From an uncultured Actinobaculum sp. (GTDB lineage: Bacteria; Actinomycetota; Actinomycetes; Actinomycetales; Actinomycetaceae), in contig CALIHR010000026.1 of NCBI GenBank assembly GCA_938020505.1, forward strand, positions 67,740-131,739: DNA of 64,000 nt, in the 5' to 3' direction. Made by a program: the position numbers and the translations under genes. This document shows positions 60,389 through 64,000 of the stretch, in pieces. Each line of letters starts with the position of its first letter. Position 1 is the first letter of the stretch. Under the pieces are notes generated by a model, which ran no database searches, had not been told where the DNA came from, and was given only the letters and a program-made list of their open reading frames with translations.

Positions 60389-62356
60389 TCACTTCTCGGC
60401 CTGCACGCGCGCGTGCTTGTACAGAAGCGTGGCGGCGGCCGCGAACAGCGCCAGCCCTATGAACTTTGCGGGCGTCGCGAACTCTTCGCCGACGACGGCA
60501 AGGGGAGCGTCGTCGCCCGACCAGCCGACGATTCCCGCGTAGACCACGCCGAAAAGGGATTCGCCGACGATCAGCCCGGTGCTCATGAGCACCCCCATGC
60601 GCTTTTTGCCTTCGACGTCGCCGCCGGAGCGTTCCGCCCACCCGTCGTACAGCGAGCCGAGCACGGCGCCGAGCGCGATGGTCAACGTCGTCGTGGGCAT
60701 GAGGTACATGCCCATCCCCACCGCGAGGGGCGGGAGCTTGAGCCTGCCTGCGGTCCCGCGCTTGAGCGTTTCGTCGACGACGATGACGACGATTCCGATG
60801 AATGCGCCCCAGCCGATGTACGTCCAGTCGAGGGAATTGTCGAAGATTCCCTTGGCCAGCTTGGAGATGATCGACGCCTGCGGCGCGTTGAGGGCGTTGT
60901 CCTTGGCGCCCGGCGTGCCCGCGAAGCCGAATGTGCTTTGAAGCAGACCCAGCACGGGGGCGATGACAACCGATCCGAAGAGCACTCCGATGACGAGTGC
61001 GACCTGCTGTTTCCACGGCGTGGCACCGACGAGCTGGCCGGTTTTGAGGTCTTGGAGGTTGTCGTTGGAAATCGTGGAGATGCCGAAGACGACGGCCGCC
61101 GTGAAGAGCGTGAAGGCGATGAGCGCCTTCGTCTCCGATCCGTCGACGGGGCCGTAGGCAAGCTTGACGGCGAGGGCGCCCACGAGCACGACGAGAATTC
61201 CCACGCCCGAGATCGGCGAGTTCGACGACCCGATGAGCCCGGCCATGTAGCCGCAGACGGCGGCGACGACGAGCCCGATGAGGAGGATGAACGCCACCGA
61301 GACGACCATGAGGCGCGTCGAATTGCGGATGGCGGTCCCGTTGACGAAGTCCGCCAGGAGGAATCCGATGGGAAGCATGAGAAGCGCGATCGTGGCGCCG
61401 ACGATCTGGATCGGAATGTCGCGCTCGGTCAGGTCCACTTTTTTGCCGGCATGGCGCTTCCCGGCGGCGATCGCGGCTTCGCGGATGCCGACGGCGATCG
61501 GTTTGAGGATCTTGATGAGCGTCCACACAGACGCGATCGCAATGACGCCGGCGCCGATGAACCTCACCTGGTCGATGAAGACACTCCTGACGGCCTCTTC
61601 CGACGCCGTCGCCGTCTCGTCGCCCCACACGAGGGTCGGCAGAAGGACGCCGAAAGACAGCGCGACTCCGACGACCATGGAGATTCCCACGCTCAAGCCG
61701 ACGAGGTGGCCGACGCCGAGCAGGCCCATGCTCGCCCCCGCGCCGATCCACGTGGCGAAGGGGCCGGCCTTGAGGGCGGCGGTGACCTCCGCGGCGGCGA
61801 TTTTGAGGTTCGTCAAAAGGGAAAAACCCGCCGAGGCGAGGCCTCCGACGACGATCGCCCGCATGCCGAGGCGGTTGTGGGAGGAGCCCTTCTCGGAGTC
61901 GCCCACCTTGAGGACCTCCGCCGCGGCGATTCCCTCGGGATAGGGAAGGTCCGACGTCGTCACGAGCGCCCTGCGCAGCGGAATCGAATACATGACCCCG
62001 AGGATGCCGCCGATTGCGCAGACGGCCACAGTGGTCCAATAGGGGAAGCCCTGCCACCAGCCGATCATCACGAGGCCCGGCAGCACGAAGATGATGGCCG
62101 AAAGCGTTCCGGCGGCCGATGCGATCGTTTGGACGATGTTGTTTTCGACGATCGAGTGATTCTTGAAGCGGTTGATGACCGCCATCGAAATGACGGCCGC
62201 CGGGATCGACGTCGCAAAGGTCAAGCCCGCCTTGAGGCCCATGTAGACGTTTGCGGCGGTGAAGACGAGGGTGATGACGCCGCCCAGGATTATCCCGCGG
62301 ACGGTCAGCTCGCGCGTCCTTTTAGGCGACGACGGCGCATATGCGGGCGATGGCAT
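60389..62356 (-). CDS. OPT-family oligopeptide transporter
   Basis: Encodes 655 aa from ATG 62356 with a perfect AAGGAGG site. Oligopeptide transporter family, about 14-16 membrane segments. Seen near the N-terminus: E-L-T-V-R-G-I-I-L-G-G-V-I-T-L-V-F-T-A-A-N-V-Y-M-G-L-K-A-G-L-T-F-A-T-S-I-P-A-A-V, and L-P-Y-P-E-G-I-A-A-A-E-V-L-K-V-G, typical of bacterial OPT proteins. Later G-W-G-A-F-I-G-I-V-V-I-V-V-D-E and P-T-T-T-L-T-I-A-L-G-A-V-L-G. Imports small peptides driven by protons; fits the amino-acid use of the neighbouring genes. Divergent from the CNNM gene. Confidence 0.95.
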   Translation of the reverse strand: MPSPAYAPSSPKRTRELTVRGIILGGVITLVFTAANVYMGLKAGLTFATSIPAAVISMAVINRFKNHSIVENNIVQTIASAAGTLSAIIFVLPGLVMIGWWQGFPYWTTVAVCAIGGILGVMYSIPLRRALVTTSDLPYPEGIAAAEVLKVGDSEKGSSHNRLGMRAIVVGGLASAGFSLLTNLKIAAAEVTAALKAGPFATWIGAGASMGLLGVGHLVGLSVGISMVVGVALSFGVLLPTLVWGDETATASEEAVRSVFIDQVRFIGAGVIAIASVWTLIKILKPIAVGIREAAIAAGKRHAGKKVDLTERDIPIQIVGATIALLMLPIGFLLADFVNGTAIRNSTRLMVVSVAFILLIGLVVAAVCGYMAGLIGSSNSPISGVGILVVLVGALAVKLAYGPVDGSETKALIAFTLFTAAVVFGISTISNDNLQDLKTGQLVGATPWKQQVALVIGVLFGSVVIAPVLGLLQSTFGFAGTPGAKDNALNAPQASIISKLAKGIFDNSLDWTYIGWGAFIGIVVIVVDETLKRGTAGRLKLPPLAVGMGMYLMPTTTLTIALGAVLGSLYDGWAERSGGDVEGKKRMGVLMSTGLIVGESLFGVVYAGIVGWSGDDAPLAVVGEEFATPAKFIGLALFAAAATLLYKHARVQAEK

Positions 62357-62581
62357 GTCGCCTCCTTGTGTAGTGCGAATGTGCTGTGTGGAAATGGTAC
62401 TCTCGCAGAAAGACGGGAGGCGAAAACCGACCGGAAACGCGGCGTCTCGGCAAATGCGGCTTTGCGGCTGAAGCGGCCTGCCGACAGCGTGCCTTGCCGA
62501 TGAACCAGGCCTGACGGTGATTGCTTACTCATTTGCCGCGCCTCGGTGTGGCGGAAGGCGCGGGTGGGCGACAATGGAGGT

Positions 62582-63877
62582 GTGGATCCACTTGTCAAAG
62601 ACATCCTTTTCGTCCTTTTTTTCACGCTGATCGGCGGTCTGTTTTCCGCGTCGGAGATGGCGCTCGTTTCCCTTCGCCAAACGCAGATCGACGAGATGTC
62701 CAAGAAGAGCTCGGCGGGCAGAGCCGTTGCGCGTTTGACGGCGGATTCGAATCGTTTTCTCTCCGCCGTCCAGGTCGGCGTGACGATCGCCGGCTTCTTC
62801 TCGGCGTCCTTCGGAGCCTCGGAGATCGCCCCGGTTCTCGCGCCGACGTTCCAGAAATGGGGGTTGGGCGCGTCCGCCTCCCAAACCCTGGCTTTCATTT
62901 TTGTGACCGTCGCGATCGCCTACCTGTCCGTCGTCTGCGGCGAACTCGTGCCCAAGCGCATCGCGCTCCAATCGGCCGAGACGATAGCGCGCGTCGTCGC
63001 GCGCCCGCTCTCGGTCATCACATTCTTGCTGCGCCCGGTGATCTGGTTCCTCGGCCTGTCCACCGACGTCGTGCTTAGGCTTCTCGGGCGCAACCCGCGC
63101 GAGCAGAAGGACACGATGGGGGTGGCCGAGCTCCGCGCCTTCGTCGCCAGCCAGGACACGATAGGCGAGGACGAGCGCGAGATGGTCGTCGACATGCTCT
63201 CTGTGGGCGACAGGACCGTCGAGCAGATCATGACCCCGCGCACGGAAGTGGAGTTCTTTTCGGCGGACACGGCGATCGAGGAGGCCCAAAAGGAGGTTTC
63301 GGAGCTGGAGCATTCGCGGTATCCGGTTCGCCACGGGACTTCGGACGACGACGTCGTCGGTTTCATCCACATCCGGGACCTTATCAGTCCCTCGTCGAGC
63401 GTGAGGACTGTCGGCGACCTCGTCCGCGAGATACTTTTCTTCCCGACCGGAAAGCCGGTGATGGACGCCCTGAAGGAGATGCGCGTCAAGCACGCCCACC
63501 TCGCCGTCGTGGTGGACGAATACGGCGGAACCGACGGCATCATCACGCTCGAGGACGTTGTGGAGGAATTCGTCGGTGAGATACGCGACGAATACGATCA
63601 GGAGACGCCGGTGGCCATCAAGCGCGGGGATTCCCGGGACGTCGACGGTTTGGCGAGCCGCGCGGAAATCGCGAAGGTCTTCGGCAGCGAGCTTCCCGAG
63701 GGGCCTTTCGACACCATCGGCGGGTACGTCGTCAACGAGCTCGGGCGCATGCCCCGCGTGGGCGACGAGGTCCGCTGGGACGGGCGCATCCTGCGGGTCA
63801 AGAGCCTCGAAGGCCGCAGGATCGCCTGGTTGCGGGCTACCAAGGCCGACGACGAGGAGCCGCCGGCCGACGGCTGA
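62582..63877 (+). CDS. CNNM/HlyC-type transporter (DUF21-CBS-CorC_HlyC)
   Basis: Encodes 431 aa from GTG 62582. The longer frame (GTG 62546) has no site. A GACAAT box ends six bases before the chosen start, so the transcript may be leaderless (GGAGGT touches the GTG and cannot be a normal ribosome site). Domains: DUF21 membrane region (about 1-150, with F-S-A-S-E-M-A-L-V-S-L and G-V-T-I-A-G-F-F-S-A-S-F-G-A), two CBS domains (about 200-330: I-M-T-P-R-T-E-V-E-F-F; V-V-V-D-E-Y-G-G-T-D-G-I-I-T-L-E-D-V-V-E-E), and CorC_HlyC (about 345-425). Family members move magnesium or other divalent ions; 'hemolysin' is a legacy name. Confidence 0.93.
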   Translation: MDPLVKDILFVLFFTLIGGLFSASEMALVSLRQTQIDEMSKKSSAGRAVARLTADSNRFLSAVQVGVTIAGFFSASFGASEIAPVLAPTFQKWGLGASASQTLAFIFVTVAIAYLSVVCGELVPKRIALQSAETIARVVARPLSVITFLLRPVIWFLGLSTDVVLRLLGRNPREQKDTMGVAELRAFVASQDTIGEDEREMVVDMLSVGDRTVEQIMTPRTEVEFFSADTAIEEAQKEVSELEHSRYPVRHGTSDDDVVGFIHIRDLISPSSSVRTVGDLVREILFFPTGKPVMDALKEMRVKHAHLAVVVDEYGGTDGIITLEDVVEEFVGEIRDEYDQETPVAIKRGDSRDVDGLASRAEIAKVFGSELPEGPFDTIGGYVVNELGRMPRVGDEVRWDGRILRVKSLEGRRIAWLRATKADDEEPPADG

Positions 63878-63878
63878 C

Positions 63879-63903
63879 GCCCCGACTTCCGGCTGGTCGG
63901 GGC
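63879..63903. terminator. Convergent hairpin after the CNNM gene
   Basis: gccccgac (63879-63886) and gtcggggc (63896-63903) right after the stop; no T-run. Confidence 0.45.
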
Positions 63904-63949
63904 CCCGGCACACGGGCCTGCCGCGCCCTCGGGTCCCGTCGAGGCGGGA

Positions 63950-64000
63950 CTAGTTCGCCTCGTAGACCGCCGGCATGTCGAGCTTCTTGTCGAAGTCCTT
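63950..64000 (-). CDS. C-terminus of an unidentified gene, cut by window edge
   Basis: The minus strand carries a stop TAG at 63950-63952 preceded in frame by K-D-F-D-K-K-L-D-M-P-A-V-Y-E-A-N. Only the last 16 residues are visible; the gene starts outside the window. No family can be named. Confidence 0.5.
   Translation of the reverse strand, partial: KDFDKKLDMPAVYEAN

Noticed and set aside
1..64000. tRNA, rRNA and CRISPR genes
   Set aside because: I looked for GTTCGA-type T-loop blocks, rRNA-like tracts and regularly spaced repeats and found none that hold up; this was done by eye and a tRNA scan should confirm.

Overview
This window looks like a piece of chromosome from a high-GC Gram-positive, facultatively anaerobic actinobacterium, most likely of the Actinomycetaceae (Actinomyces/Schaalia/Trueperella-like; the species cannot be fixed by eye). 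The grounds are the strong G/C bias at third codon positions, several GTG/TTG or apparently leaderless starts, actinobacterial families (DUF3017, DUF6350, DUF6571, an NAD-glutamate dehydrogenase of about 180 kDa class), the sucCD ... DUF6350-purN-purH neighbourhood, and a mixed-acid fermentation set (pta-ackA, pyruvate formate-lyase). No rRNA, tRNA, CRISPR array, transposase or phage gene was recognised.

Layout. 1-3.2 kb: a lower-GC accessory patch with a secreted RCC1-repeat protein (cut by the window edge) and a large DUF6571-like lipoprotein with a tiny coupled ORF upstream. 3.4-9 kb: an atypical ABC-class ATPase and the pta-ackA acetate pathway. 8.8-14.6 kb: pseudouridine synthase, guaA, a wrecked AAA_14/DUF4143 ATPase pseudogene, a small conserved protein, a short transaldolase and an acidic membrane protein. 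14.9-18.2 kb: a pyruvate formate-lyase operon in which the glycyl-radical domain is a separate 83-aa gene, followed by the activating enzyme. 18.3-28.4 kb: isochorismatase-type hydrolase, PcrA helicase, TfoX_N/SnoaL pair, old yellow enzyme, DUF4242-like protein, TetR-hydrolase pair with a visible operator, and a soluble PAS protein. 28.5-34.1 kb: sucCD, convergent with a tightly overlapping membrane-lipid operon (noncanonical CDP-alcohol phosphotransferase, CdsA, small membrane protein, CDF metal exporter). 34.2-41.9 kb: SnoaL protein, nagBA, DUF6350-purN-esterase-small membrane protein, purH. 42.0-51.3 kb: putA facing the giant glutamate dehydrogenase and an FAD oxidoreductase. 51.4-64 kb: amino-acid and peptide transport (LysP-like permease, MetP-MetS, two tandem near-identical permeases, an OPT transporter), a DUF3017 protein, a PH-like membrane protein with repeated phospho-threonine-like motifs, and a CNNM/HlyC transporter.

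Together the genes suggest an organism that takes up peptides and amino acids, oxidises proline to glutamate and then 2-oxoglutarate, recovers energy through succinyl-CoA synthetase, salvages amino sugars with NagBA, and disposes of pyruvate anaerobically to formate plus acetyl-CoA, acetyl-phosphate and acetate with ATP formation.

The observations most worth following are the split pyruvate formate-lyase (catalytic subunit without its own glycyl radical domain), the lipid operon whose CDP-alcohol transferase lacks two canonical aspartates, the 644-bp perfectly identical block shared by two adjacent permeases, and the four D/E-rich T-[VI]-F motifs in the membrane protein at 53.5-55.2 kb.
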